Below are positions 48,615-57,220 of a DNA stretch of 64,000 nt, in pieces; position 1 is the first letter of the stretch, and each line of letters starts with the position of its first letter. The notes beneath the pieces are model-generated. The model was not told where the DNA came from, searched no databases, and saw only the letters and a list, made by a program, of their open reading frames with translations. This stretch comes from Chryseobacterium nepalense (GTDB lineage: Bacteria; Bacteroidota; Bacteroidia; Flavobacteriales; Weeksellaceae): positions 2,666,001-2,730,000 of the forward strand of contig NZ_CP096203.1 in assembly GCF_023195755.1 (NCBI RefSeq), written 5' to 3'. The position numbers and the translations under genes are program-made.

Positions 48615-50699
48615 ATGAATCATAGAGTTTTAGAATTATTAAAGACCCCAAAAAGCATTCAGTCGGAAGATCTCAATCTTCTGAAAGAGGAAATTAATTC
48701 TTTTCCCTATATTCAAAATATCAGAGCATTGTACTTGTATGGAGTTCATCTGTATGATAAAGAAAATTATCAGAAAGTGCTCTCTACCACAGCAGCATAT
48801 ACCACGGATAAAAAAATCCTTTATCAGCTGATTAACGGTAAAATCCAACAGAAACCTAAGACAGAAACTCCTGCGGAAACAATACAGGAAAAAATCATTC
48901 CTATGGAAAATCCGCTTCAGCTTTTATTGCGGTCTAAAGCTTCTGTTTTTCCTTTAAAAAGAGAAGAAGAACCCGTTTCGGAAGATCATCCTGAAACAGT
49001 TGAAGAGACGGCAGAAATACTTGCTGACGACGAAAATAGTTTTGGAATACCTCCGGAGCCAAAGCCTGAAGCCAAAGAAGTTTTTGTAAACGGGGAAAGA
49101 AACAGAATTTTATTTGAAGGAGAAGAGAATTTTCTTGAAGATGACAATGTTGAGGTGATTGATCTGGAATCCACACTGGAATCCGGTTCTATTATTACTC
49201 AAAAACCTGATAAAAAAGAAGAAATAGTACAAGATCAGGAATTTCTTCAGGAGGATGAAGATCCTGAAATTATTGAAGCTGAGGATTATACACCGGAAAC
49301 CATTATTGAAGAAGAAAAAATAAAGTCCGAATCCGAAAAAGAAGAGGTTTTAAACAATTCTGAATTAAGTTTCCATGAAACTGAATCATTTCTTCCGGAT
49401 GTTCAGATCACTCAAAATGAAAATGAATCTGAATATGAAAATACAGAAGAAGTAGCCGACTTCACTACGGAAACAATTGTTAATGAAGACAGGCTTTCAT
49501 CGTCTGAGGAAAAAGAAACCCTTCATGATGATTCCGAATTAAGCTTCCACGGAATGGAATCTTTCCTGCCGGAAGTGAAAATACAACCGAACACGGATGA
49601 AAAAATAAAGGAAATTTCCCAGCCGGGTTTCAGCAAGCATGAAGATGAAATGCGCAGACTGATTGAAGAGGTTGAGAAAAAAATGAAAGAGAAAGCAGCT
49701 TCCGAAACTCCTAAAATAGAGGAAGAGCCGGAAAATGCAGGAAACGACATTAGCTTTTCGGAAACACAAAGTTTTGAGGTGAAAACTGAAGAACCGAAAT
49801 CTGAAGAAACAGATAAAGAAAGCGTTATTGAAAACAACGTTCAGCTCGAAGCCTCAGAAGAACAGGTGGAAGAAATTTCAGAAGAAAATAAAGCAGCGGT
49901 TGAACAGGCTCCGGAAGTAAATACTGCATGGAAGCCAATGTCACTCGAATCCAATCTTCCTGATTCTTTATTAAGTAAATCTGTAGAAAATGTTCAGCCG
50001 CAACCTGAAATTCCTGCTGAATCCAAAGCAGAAGCTGTTCAAAAAGAAATTTCTGAAGAAACGGGCTCATTAGCGACAACGGAAATTATCGAACCTGTTG
50101 AAAATATACCTGCGAAGCCGGAAGAACTTACAGAATCAGAAGATGAAGATACAGCTGTGGAAATGAAGAAGGAGAATAAAGAGGAAGCACCGGTGATGAA
50201 TGTGTCATTCTTTAGCTCAGGATGGACGATTCCTCAGCCTGAAAAGAAAGAACAAAAATTGGAAATACAGCAGGAAAATGCACAGAAAGCAGCAGAAACA
50301 GCCTCTTCTGTTGAAAATGTAGTGGAAAACAAAAAATCCAGTCTTCTTGACAGCAATGTTCCGGGATTCATCAATACATGGCAAAGCTGGCTTAAGATTG
50401 ACAGATCTTCGGAAACAAAGCAAGATAAAACAGAAGTCAAAAATAAGGTCATTGAGACTTTTATCGAGAATAATCCTAAAATCAGCCAGCTGAAGGAGGA
50501 AAGTAATTTTATCATAAAGGAAAAAGGAGACGATATTTCTCATTTGATGACGGAGACACTGGCCAACCTTTATTTTGAACAAAAGCTTTACACAAAAGCC
50601 ATTAAGGCTTTCGAAACCCTCATTAAAAAAACACCTGAAAAGAAGGAATATTATGAAAACAGGATTCAGGAAATAAAAGACTTCAGAACCAAAGGATAA
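48615..50699 (+). CDS. Acidic low-complexity protein with TPR-like C-terminus
   Basis: 694 residues, very rich in Glu between about 110 and 590. The N-terminal 80 (LELLKTPKSIQSEDLNLLKEEINSFPYIQNIRALYLYG) and C-terminal 110 residues (ISHLMTETLANLYFEQKLYTKAIKAFETLIKKTPEKKEYYENRI, a TPR-like pair) are folded-looking. Inside the acidic part a unit of about 45 residues recurs after 58 residues (SELSFH..ESFLP.V), with a third weak copy (DISFSETQSF). No export signal. In Bacteroidota a TPR protein is common in this operon, but the role is unknown to me. Confidence 0.65.
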   Translation: MNHRVLELLKTPKSIQSEDLNLLKEEINSFPYIQNIRALYLYGVHLYDKENYQKVLSTTAAYTTDKKILYQLINGKIQQKPKTETPAETIQEKIIPMENPLQLLLRSKASVFPLKREEEPVSEDHPETVEETAEILADDENSFGIPPEPKPEAKEVFVNGERNRILFEGEENFLEDDNVEVIDLESTLESGSIITQKPDKKEEIVQDQEFLQEDEDPEIIEAEDYTPETIIEEEKIKSESEKEEVLNNSELSFHETESFLPDVQITQNENESEYENTEEVADFTTETIVNEDRLSSSEEKETLHDDSELSFHGMESFLPEVKIQPNTDEKIKEISQPGFSKHEDEMRRLIEEVEKKMKEKAASETPKIEEEPENAGNDISFSETQSFEVKTEEPKSEETDKESVIENNVQLEASEEQVEEISEENKAAVEQAPEVNTAWKPMSLESNLPDSLLSKSVENVQPQPEIPAESKAEAVQKEISEETGSLATTEIIEPVENIPAKPEELTESEDEDTAVEMKKENKEEAPVMNVSFFSSGWTIPQPEKKEQKLEIQQENAQKAAETASSVENVVENKKSSLLDSNVPGFINTWQSWLKIDRSSETKQDKTEVKNKVIETFIENNPKISQLKEESNFIIKEKGDDISHLMTETLANLYFEQKLYTKAIKAFETLIKKTPEKKEYYENRIQEIKDFRTKG

Positions 50700-50703
50700 A
50701 TCT

Positions 50704-50895
50704 ATGAATATACTATCCATAAATGCTTTTCAGATACTAACTGTTGCTATATTCGTCGCTGTATTGTATGCAACAGCCATAGCAGTTCTTTTTAAAAACA
50801 GATCCGGTATTTTGCCTTATCTGGCATTGATTCTTTTTCCGTTAATCGGTCCTTTGGGAATTATTGTAGGAAATTATACAAAAAAAATAAAATAA
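50704..50895 (+). CDS. Small two-helix membrane protein
   Basis: 63 residues. Two hydrophobic helices (ILTVAIFVAVLYATAIAVLF and LPYLALILFPLIGPLGIIVG) flank a basic turn (KNRSG), and the end is basic (NYTKKIK). 'LILFPLIGPLGIIVG' resembles the PLDc_N-type helix hairpin found in many small membrane proteins. SecG, often in this operon elsewhere, is not what this is. It starts 4 bases after the acidic protein and ends the operon at a terminator. Confidence 0.6.
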   Translation: MNILSINAFQILTVAIFVAVLYATAIAVLFKNRSGILPYLALILFPLIGPLGIIVGNYTKKIK

Positions 50896-50922
50896 TTGGG
50901 GCGGAAATTTTCCGCCCCAATT
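50894..50922. terminator. Bidirectional terminator
   Basis: AATTGGGGCGG pairs with CCGCCCCAATT, overlapping the last stop codon. On the minus strand ATTTTATTTTTTT follows, so it serves rnpA well; on plus the T-run is weak (ATTATTTAT). Confidence 0.75.
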
Positions 50923-50953
50923 ATTTATGCTGATAATGAATTACTCTCGGTTA

Positions 50954-51328
50954 TTAATCTTTTTTCATCGATTGGCAAAGCTTTATAAACTGCTCTTCAA
51001 CATCCTGAAACTTCTCAGGCATTTCAGGAGATATCCAGAAAAGCATGGCCATTGTTTTATTCCCGAAGCTTTCTTTAAAAAGATCTTTATGAAGACGGTA
51101 ACATTCTCTGAGCAGCCTTTTCACCCGGTTTCTGTGTACCGCTCTTTTAAAATATTTTTTTGAAACCGATACCGCAAACTTCGTATGTTCAACAGGCGCG
51201 GCAGTCTTATCTTTCAGAATAATAATTCTCAGGTTCCCATTGCTTCGCCATTTACCTTTTTCAAAAAGTAAAGAAATCTCGGTGTTTTTTTTAAGCTTTT
51301 CAGCTCTGGGATATTTAAAGTTTGTCAT
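50954..51328 (-). CDS. rnpA: Ribonuclease P protein component
   Basis: 124 residues. RnpA helps the RNase P RNA bind precursor tRNAs. The signature RNRVKRLLRE (66-75, in KRAVHRNRVKRLLRECYR) and the early FEKGKWRSNGNLRIIIL match the family. Unusually for bacteria in general, rpmH is not next to it; here it follows tcdA after 23 bases, so it is probably the last gene of a tatD-tcdA-rnpA transcript. Confidence 0.94.
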   Translation of the reverse strand: MTNFKYPRAEKLKKNTEISLLFEKGKWRSNGNLRIIILKDKTAAPVEHTKFAVSVSKKYFKRAVHRNRVKRLLRECYRLHKDLFKESFGNKTMAMLFWISPEMPEKFQDVEEQFIKLCQSMKKD

Positions 51329-51351
51329 TTACGACGTAAATATAAGAGAAT

Positions 51352-52077
51352 TTAATCTTTTTTCACCAGGTAATTAATTACCTCTGCTGCCGCATACAAT
51401 CCGAAAATTGCAGGAATAAAGCTGATAGTTCCGTAAAAAGATCTCTTATAATTGCTCCCGTCAGTCATCTTTAAACTTTCCTCATTCTGAATTTCATTTG
51501 AAAAAACACAACGGATTCCTTTGTTGATTTTCTCCTTTTTCAGTCTTTTCCGTACCTGTTTTGCAAGGTAGCAGTTATGGGTTTTGCTGATATCCCGCAC
51601 CATAACTTTACTGGGATCTGTTTTTCCGCCGGCTCCCATCGAGCTTACCACTTTTATTTTTCTCCTTCTCGCAGCAATTAGCAAGGTTAGCTTAGGCGTT
51701 ACGCTGTCGATACAGTCTAGGATATAGTCGAATTTTCCTTCATCAAGAACCTGGTCCATCCTTTCCGGGTTAAGAAATTCATTGATTTTGGTTAAATGAA
51801 GCCTGGGATTGATGTCTAAAAGTCTTTCTGCCACCACTTCCACTTTATGTTTTCCTACGGTTGAATGCAGCGCAGGAAGCTGTCTGTTGATATTCGTGAT
51901 GTCTACCGTATCGCCGTCTACAATTGTCATATTGCCGACTCCGGCTCTTGCGAGGAATTCTGCGGCAAAAGAACCGACTCCTCCTAAACCTATAACCAGT
52001 ACATTTGCCTTCGTTAGCTTTTCCAGACCTTCTTCTTTGATCAGAAGTTCCGTTCTTTCCAGCCAGTATTTATCCAT
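51352..52077 (-). CDS. tcdA: TcdA, tRNA threonylcarbamoyladenosine dehydratase
   Basis: 241 residues of the E1/ThiF fold: ATP-binding VIGLGGVGSFAAEFLARAGVGNMTIVDGDTVDITNINRQ (about 28-68) and FDYILDCIDSVTPKLTL. NCYLAKQVRKRLKKEKI and RSFYGTISFIPAIFGLYAA complete the TcdA/YgdL pattern. The enzyme uses ATP to cyclise t6A37 to ct6A in tRNAs for ANN codons. It overlaps tatD by 8 bases and precedes rnpA, so all three are one tRNA/DNA-processing operon. Confidence 0.92.
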   Translation of the reverse strand: MDKYWLERTELLIKEEGLEKLTKANVLVIGLGGVGSFAAEFLARAGVGNMTIVDGDTVDITNINRQLPALHSTVGKHKVEVVAERLLDINPRLHLTKINEFLNPERMDQVLDEGKFDYILDCIDSVTPKLTLLIAARRRKIKVVSSMGAGGKTDPSKVMVRDISKTHNCYLAKQVRKRLKKEKINKGIRCVFSNEIQNEESLKMTDGSNYKRSFYGTISFIPAIFGLYAAAEVINYLVKKD

Positions 52078-52696
52078 TTTTTATTGTCTCTAAATTTTCT
52101 AAAACTTGTTGATGTAAATCCTCGGGCGAAATAGCTTTTATTTCTGCAACTTTTAGATACAGATCTCTGATATCAAAATCATCATTATCGGTTTCTAAAA
52201 AGATTTTATCTAAAGGAGTAATTCTTAAAGTATTTTGCAAAGATAAATTATACAAAAGCGCTTTTCCAAAACTCAGGTAAAAATTATTTTTAAGCAAATC
52301 TTCAGCAATGCTTTCTTTTTTATTAAAACCATGAATGATCATGGGCTGTTCGGCATACTTTTTAAAAGAAATCACTTCATAAAATTTTCGTACACAATGA
52401 ATGATGACAGGTTTTTTAATCTCATTGGCGATTGTGATCTGCCTCAGAAAAACATCTTCCTGCATTTTCAGATCAGCTTCTGCAAAAGAATCCAATCCGC
52501 ATTCTCCAATGGCAATACAGTTTTCTGTAATAGTAGATTCAATCCACTGAAACTGCTCTTCTAGGGTTCTGATGTTAATAGCTTTAGGATGAATCCCAAT
52601 GGAGTACGGAATATCAGTCGGAACACTATTCAGGTCCAGGTTGTAAATTCCGAAAGAAATATTTTTCTTATGATGATGAAAATCAAAAAATTCCAT
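52070..52696 (-). CDS. TatD family metal-dependent hydrolase
   Basis: 208 residues. The TIM-barrel motifs are FDFHHH (residues 4-9), SIGIHPK, AIGECGLDS, PVIIHCVRKF, MIIHGFN and the final FLETDND (the usual 'ETDSP' with a change). The family includes 3'-5' DNA/RNA nucleases. At about 50 residues below E. coli TatD it is a short form common in Bacteroidota. The start is the ATG at 52696; a TTG at 52702 is in frame but less likely. It heads the minus-strand operon with tcdA. Confidence 0.88.
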   Translation of the reverse strand: MEFFDFHHHKKNISFGIYNLDLNSVPTDIPYSIGIHPKAINIRTLEEQFQWIESTITENCIAIGECGLDSFAEADLKMQEDVFLRQITIANEIKKPVIIHCVRKFYEVISFKKYAEQPMIIHGFNKKESIAEDLLKNNFYLSFGKALLYNLSLQNTLRITPLDKIFLETDNDDFDIRDLYLKVAEIKAISPEDLHQQVLENLETIKNG

Positions 52697-52735
52697 ATTC
52701 AAAAATACTATTAATTTACATCTTGCGTAAATTCT

Positions 52736-52778
52736 TAAACGAACGTTTATAAAATCTGTTAAAAATTTCTTAACTTTA
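52736..52778 (+). promoter_or_regulatory. Palindrome and -7 element before the TetR gene
   Basis: TAAACG-AA-CGTTTA (52736-52749) is a perfect 6-2-6 palindrome whose right arm supplies TTTA at the -33 position, 21 bases before TAACTTTA (52771-52778). It is a good candidate for autoregulation by the TetR protein encoded directly downstream. Confidence 0.5.
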
Positions 52779-52794
52779 CTTCAAAGTGCATTGC

Positions 52795-53424
52795 ATGAAG
52801 AAAAAATTTACAGAAAAACAAATACACATTTTAGACATTGCCGAAGAGCTGATTGCAAAAAAAGGCTACGAAGGCACATCCGTAAGAGACATCTGTTCCA
52901 AAGCAAATATCAATGTTGCGATGATTTCTTATTATTTCGGGTCTAAAGAAAAAATGATGTCTTATCTTTATCAGTATCGGGTGCTGAAAACAAGAGAAAA
53001 TTTTTCCGAGTTTGCAGATACTATTAAAGAAGGGAAACCGGAAATGCAGATGAAAGAAATTATTAAATACATTGTCGCACAGTTGTTTAAATACAATTAC
53101 TTTCACGGATTCGTTACCCAGGAACTCCGCCATACGGAAAATCTCAAAGACGAATTAATGGATTTTTATCAGCTTTTTGTCAAAAAACTGGATGAGGTAA
53201 TAAAAAAAGGAGTTACCTCAGGTGTATTCACTTTTACTCCTAAACCGGAAGATATTCTCACCACCATTATCGGATCCACTTTATTTGTAATCCGGAACCG
53301 GAATTTTTATGAACTCTATGTTCCGAATAAAAGCGAGGAAACCTATTCCAAAGAGGCAGAAAAAAAAGTCAGAATGAATCTCTTAATGAGTGTTTTTGCA
53401 ATTTTAGGATACGCAGCAGACTAA
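52795..53424 (+). CDS. TetR family transcriptional regulator
   Basis: 209 residues. The N-terminal helix-turn-helix reads KQIHILDIAEELIAKKGYEGTSVRDICSKANINVAMISYYFGSKEKMMSYLY, the TetR pattern. The C-terminal ligand-binding and dimer part is helical (KEIIKYIVAQLFKYNYFHGFVTQELR, LMDFYQLFVKKLDEVIKKGVTSGVF). The ligand is unknown and no efflux pump lies beside it. I start at the ATG at 52795 and not the in-frame GTG at 52786. Its upstream palindrome suggests autorepression. bamD starts about 100 bases after its stop. Confidence 0.9.
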   Translation: MKKKFTEKQIHILDIAEELIAKKGYEGTSVRDICSKANINVAMISYYFGSKEKMMSYLYQYRVLKTRENFSEFADTIKEGKPEMQMKEIIKYIVAQLFKYNYFHGFVTQELRHTENLKDELMDFYQLFVKKLDEVIKKGVTSGVFTFTPKPEDILTTIIGSTLFVIRNRNFYELYVPNKSEETYSKEAEKKVRMNLLMSVFAILGYAAD

Positions 53425-53471
53425 ATTTACGTTAAATAATCATAAAAAAAAATCTATTGACAAAAAAGTTA

Positions 53472-53479
53472 TATTTTTG
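53472..53479 (+). promoter_or_regulatory. -7 element of the bamD operon
   Basis: TATTTTTG, exact TAnnTTTG, 48 bases before the bamD ATG. No well-spaced TTTG upstream. Confidence 0.5.
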
Positions 53480-53527
53480 CAAATTAGTAAATCGGCTGTA
53501 TAATCCGAAAACTGTTGAATTTTTTAT

Positions 53528-54523
53528 ATGAAAAAATATATTTTAGGTCTTTTTGCTGTAGCGGTAGTAGCATCGTGCGTAAGCAATCAGGAAAGAGCAA
53601 TGAAAAGTGCGGATAAAAATCTCATCTTAAAAACCGCCAATGACAATTTCGCTAAAAAGAAATGGAAAAATGCATTGGCTCTTTATGACAGGCTTGCCAA
53701 TTTAGTGGCAGGAACGGATGACTTTCCAAATGTTGCATTTAATACAGCTTATGCCAATTATTACGATAAGAATTTCAGATTAGCAGGAAATCAGTTTAAA
53801 AACTTTGCGGTGAATTTCCCGAAAGATCCGAGAGCTGAAGAAGCAGCATATATGGCCGCTTTGTGTTATTATGAAGGTTCCATGGATTATAACCTGGATC
53901 AGTCTACCACACAGTCTGCCATCACAGAACTTCAGGAATTCCTGAATAATTACCCGAATTCGGAAAGATCCAAAAATATCAGTACCCTGATTGATGAACT
54001 ATCTTATAAGCTTGAATTCAAAGCCTATGAAAACGCAAGACAGTACTTCAAAATGGGAGAATATAAAGCGGCTAACGTAGCCTTGGAAAATGTTCTTGAA
54101 GACTTCCCGAGTACAAAACTTCGTCCGCAGATTTATGATTATATCATAAAATCAAGATATGAGTTGGCTACAAAGTCTGTTTATGACCTGAAAGATGAGC
54201 GAATTGAAAGCGCATTGGCATTTACAAGACAGATTGAAAAAGAAATGCCAAATACGGAACTTGCCAAAACAGCACTTGATATCAGAGAAAAACTTGAAAA
54301 AGAAAAGAAAGATTTTGTAGTTGTTAAAAAGCAAACCGAAGCAAAAATTGCCGCATTAACGGAAAGACAGAAAAAACTTCAGGCTCAGAACGATGAAAAG
54401 ACAAAAACAGAGCAGCAGATGAAAGATCAGGTAGAGGCAGAGAAGAAAGCAACACAAATCCGAAGAGATAGTGCAGCGATTAATACACCTCCGCCGGCAG
54501 CCACTTTCAAAATTCAAAGATAA
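53528..54523 (+). CDS. bamD: BamD, outer-membrane assembly lipoprotein
   Basis: 331 residues with a lipoprotein signal ending at Cys17 (AVVASC). Five TPR-like units follow (NFAKKKWKNALALYDRLANL, DKNFRLAGNQFKNFAVNFPKDPRAEEAAYMAALCYY, STTQSAITELQEFLNNYPNSERS, KMGEYKAANVALENVLEDFPSTKLRPQIYDYIIKSRYELA). A long charged coiled-coil tail (about 255-318; KKQTEAKIAALTERQKKLQAQ and onward), absent from proteobacterial BamD, follows. BamD is the essential partner of BamA in inserting outer-membrane proteins. It opens a five-gene group. Confidence 0.93.
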   Translation: MKKYILGLFAVAVVASCVSNQERAMKSADKNLILKTANDNFAKKKWKNALALYDRLANLVAGTDDFPNVAFNTAYANYYDKNFRLAGNQFKNFAVNFPKDPRAEEAAYMAALCYYEGSMDYNLDQSTTQSAITELQEFLNNYPNSERSKNISTLIDELSYKLEFKAYENARQYFKMGEYKAANVALENVLEDFPSTKLRPQIYDYIIKSRYELATKSVYDLKDERIESALAFTRQIEKEMPNTELAKTALDIREKLEKEKKDFVVVKKQTEAKIAALTERQKKLQAQNDEKTKTEQQMKDQVEAEKKATQIRRDSAAINTPPPAATFKIQR

Positions 54524-54564
54524 TTCGTAAATTTGCGAACTTAAATAAAAATAATATTCTCAAA

Positions 54565-54888
54565 ATGAGTGTAAAAGATACAAAAGCAGAAGTTAATACC
54601 ATTACTTACGATAAGGATAAGATTGAAGACAAAGTAGGCTCAATCTACGAAGCGATTGTTATCATGGGAAAAAGAGCAGAGCAGATCAATGCTGAAATCC
54701 GTACGGAACTTCACAATAAGCTTGATGAGTTTGCGGTTCACAATTCTACCTTGGAAGAAGTTTTCGAAAACAGAGAGCAGATCGAAATCTCAAAGCATTA
54801 CGAAAAGCTTCCGAAGCCAACTTCCATTGCTATTGAAGAATGGCTGAACGAAGATATTTACTTCAGAAAAACTGAAGAAAGAAAATAA
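54565..54888 (+). CDS. rpoZ: RNA polymerase subunit omega (Bacteroidota type)
   Basis: 107 residues. The core KVGSIYEAIVIMGKRAEQINAEIRTELHNKLDEF matches the omega fold around the conserved 'A..i..kRA.qi'. The C-terminal part is the Bacteroidota extension (ISKHYEKLPKPTSIAIEEWLNEDIYFR). Omega aids assembly of the beta-prime subunit. It lies 41 bases after bamD, and coaBC follows after 118 bases, a gap long enough for an extra promoter. Confidence 0.92.
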   Translation: MSVKDTKAEVNTITYDKDKIEDKVGSIYEAIVIMGKRAEQINAEIRTELHNKLDEFAVHNSTLEEVFENREQIEISKHYEKLPKPTSIAIEEWLNEDIYFRKTEERK

Positions 54889-55006
54889 AAATCAGTATAT
54901 TTTTATAAATAAAGGTCATAAAGGAAATCTTTTCTTTATGACCTTTGTTGTTCGAACAGGTTTGTAAGAAAAAATAAGTAATTTAGTATTCTTAAAATTA
55001 AATTGA

Positions 55007-56209
55007 ATGAGCCTTTCCGGGAAAAAAATTCTCATCGCGGTCTCTGGAGGAATTGCAGCGTACAAAATTCACTTTCTGATCAGGGATTTTATTAAAAAAG
55101 GAGCAGAAGTACAGGTCATCATGACACCTGATGCTGAACATTTTGTAACCAAGCTTAGCATTTCCACCCTCTCCAAAAAACCGGTATATTCAGATTTTTA
55201 CAGTGACAACGGAACCTGGAACAGCCATGTGGAAATGGCACTTTGGGCAGACGTGATGATTGTTGCACCCTGTACCGCGGGTACTCTTTCCAAAATGGTT
55301 CACGGGATGTGTGATAATCTTGTCATTGCGACTTATATGTCAGCGAAATGTCCTGTTTTTATCGCTCCCGCAATGGACCTCGATATGTATGCACACCCTT
55401 CAACCAGAAGAAATCTCGAACTGGCGGAAAGCTTCGGGCATATTGTAATTCCTGCCGAAACCGGCGAACTGGCAAGTGGACTGAGCGGACAGGGAAGAAT
55501 GTCTGAACCTGAAACCATTGCCCGGACAATAGAAGATTTTTTTGATGTAAATACTAAAAAAACACTCGAAGGCAAAACCGTTTTAATTACAGCGGGACCT
55601 ACTTACGAAGCGATTGATCCCGTACGATTCATCGGGAATCATTCTTCGGGAAAAATGGGATTTTCCCTTGCAGAGGAAGCTTCAAAAAGAGGAGCAAAAG
55701 TCATTTTGATTTCGGGACCAAGTTCTGAGAAACCGATCAATAAAAGTATTGAACTGCATAAAGTGACTTCGGCAAAAGATATGCTGGCAAAAGTTTTTGA
55801 ATTTTATGATACTGTTGATATTGGAATTGCCAGTGCAGCAGTTGCAGATTATGCTCCTAAGGAAGTTGCTAAGGAAAAAATTAAAAAAAATGATGAAAAT
55901 TTAACGATAGAGCTGGTTAAAAATCCGGATATTCTTAAGACCATGGGCGAGAAGAAAACGCGGCAGTTTTTAGTTGGTTTTGCGCTTGAAACCCAGAATG
56001 AAGAAGAAAACGCCAAAGCAAAATTTGAAAAGAAAAATCTGGATATGATTGTTTTGAATTCCTTGCGTGATGAAGGTGCCGGATTTAAGAACGATACCAA
56101 TAAAATAAAAATATTTACCAGAACGGAAAAGAAAGAATTTGATCTGAAATCTAAAGAAGATGTCGCTAAAGATATTCTGGATTGTATTGAAGCTCAAATT
56201 TTAAAATAA
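55007..56209 (+). CDS. coaBC: Bifunctional phosphopantothenoylcysteine synthetase/decarboxylase
   Basis: 400 residues making 4'-phosphopantetheine on the way to coenzyme A. The N-terminal flavin decarboxylase (CoaC) shows LIAVSGGIAAYK, the catalytic His in WNSHVEMALWADVM, and the substrate clamp APAMDLDMYAHP. The C-terminal CTP-dependent synthetase (CoaB) from about 185 shows VLITAGPTYEAIDPVRFIGNHSSGKMGFSLAEEA and ASAAVADYAPKEVAKEKIKK. Both halves look complete. It belongs to the bamD-rpoZ-coaBC-DUF4835-recN row. Confidence 0.95.
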   Translation: MSLSGKKILIAVSGGIAAYKIHFLIRDFIKKGAEVQVIMTPDAEHFVTKLSISTLSKKPVYSDFYSDNGTWNSHVEMALWADVMIVAPCTAGTLSKMVHGMCDNLVIATYMSAKCPVFIAPAMDLDMYAHPSTRRNLELAESFGHIVIPAETGELASGLSGQGRMSEPETIARTIEDFFDVNTKKTLEGKTVLITAGPTYEAIDPVRFIGNHSSGKMGFSLAEEASKRGAKVILISGPSSEKPINKSIELHKVTSAKDMLAKVFEFYDTVDIGIASAAVADYAPKEVAKEKIKKNDENLTIELVKNPDILKTMGEKKTRQFLVGFALETQNEEENAKAKFEKKNLDMIVLNSLRDEGAGFKNDTNKIKIFTRTEKKEFDLKSKEDVAKDILDCIEAQILK

Positions 56210-56246
56210 TTTTAATAAATTTCCGTTCTCAATCTTTACTATAAAA

Positions 56247-57155
56247 ATGAAAAAATTTTTAAGCATATTTTTAATTCTGTTTTTATTCAGCCAAAGTTTC
56301 TCCCAGGAGTTGCTGGCTACCGTACAGGTGAATGCCCAACAGCTGGGCGGAAGTAACCAGTCGGCATACAAAGCGCTGGAAAAAAGCCTCAGGGATTTCA
56401 TTAACAACACAAGCTGGACAGGAAAAAGGCTTCAGAATTTTGAAAAGATAAAATCAAATTTTGCGATTGTTATCAGCGAAAGAGACGGAAACAGATTTAG
56501 GGGAAGCATTGTCGTACAGGCAGTTCGCCCGGTGTATAATACCACTTATGAATCTCCGCTTCTCAATCTTCAGGATCAGCGTTTTTCTTTTGATTACGTG
56601 GAAAATGAAAATCTTATTTTCAACGAAAGACAATTTTCCGGGAAAAATCTTATTGATGTGATCAGCTTTTATGTTTATGTAATCTTAGGAGTTGATGCAG
56701 ACAGTTTTCAGTCGATGGCAGGAACGCAATGGTTTCAGAAAGCCCAGCAAATTGCCCAGAACGGAGAGTCTCAGAATACGTACGATGGGTGGAAGCAGAT
56801 TAATGAACCGAGAAGCCGTTCTATTTTAATCAAAGAAATAATGAGCCCGAACTGGAACCAGCTGCGTGCAACCATCTATTCTTATCACAGAGCAGGACTT
56901 GATAATCTCTTTAATCAGGACCAGACTGCAGCTAAAAAAGTGATTTTTGATGCTTTAATGCAGTTAAGGCAATACGAAAATTCTTTCCAGCAGGCCTATT
57001 TTTTTAATCTTTTTATGGATACGAAGGCTGATGAGATCTTTAATATTTTTAATTCCGGGAACAATGGAGGGATCGTTTTGGCAGATCTGAAAAACGAATT
57101 GATCATACTTTCTCCTAAAAGCACAGAATCCCGCTGGAACAAATGGAAACAGTAA
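56247..57155 (+). CDS. DUF4835 family secreted protein
   Basis: 302 residues with a signal peptide (MKKFLSIFLILFLFSQSFSQ). The family body follows: ELLATVQVNAQQLGGSNQSAYKALEKSLRDFINNTSWTG, FRGSIVVQAVRPVYNTTYESPLLNLQDQRFSFDYVE, NLIDVISFYVYVILGVDADSF. DUF4835 is a Bacteroidota family of unknown function that sits between coaBC and recN in many genomes. An envelope role with BamD is a reasonable guess from gene order only. Confidence 0.88.
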   Translation: MKKFLSIFLILFLFSQSFSQELLATVQVNAQQLGGSNQSAYKALEKSLRDFINNTSWTGKRLQNFEKIKSNFAIVISERDGNRFRGSIVVQAVRPVYNTTYESPLLNLQDQRFSFDYVENENLIFNERQFSGKNLIDVISFYVYVILGVDADSFQSMAGTQWFQKAQQIAQNGESQNTYDGWKQINEPRSRSILIKEIMSPNWNQLRATIYSYHRAGLDNLFNQDQTAAKKVIFDALMQLRQYENSFQQAYFFNLFMDTKADEIFNIFNSGNNGGIVLADLKNELIILSPKSTESRWNKWKQ

Positions 57156-57162
57156 TCTTCAC

Positions 57163-57193
57163 TTGAATCCTGAAATCTAATGTTCTATATTTG
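57163..57193 (+). promoter_or_regulatory. recN promoter inside the bamD-recN row
   Basis: TTG (57163-57165), 20 bases, TATATTTG (57186-57193), then 27 bases to the recN ATG. recN can thus be transcribed apart from the genes upstream. No LexA site is recognisable. Confidence 0.7.
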
Positions 57194-57220
57194 CAATAGC
57201 TAAAGTAACCGCTATTATCA

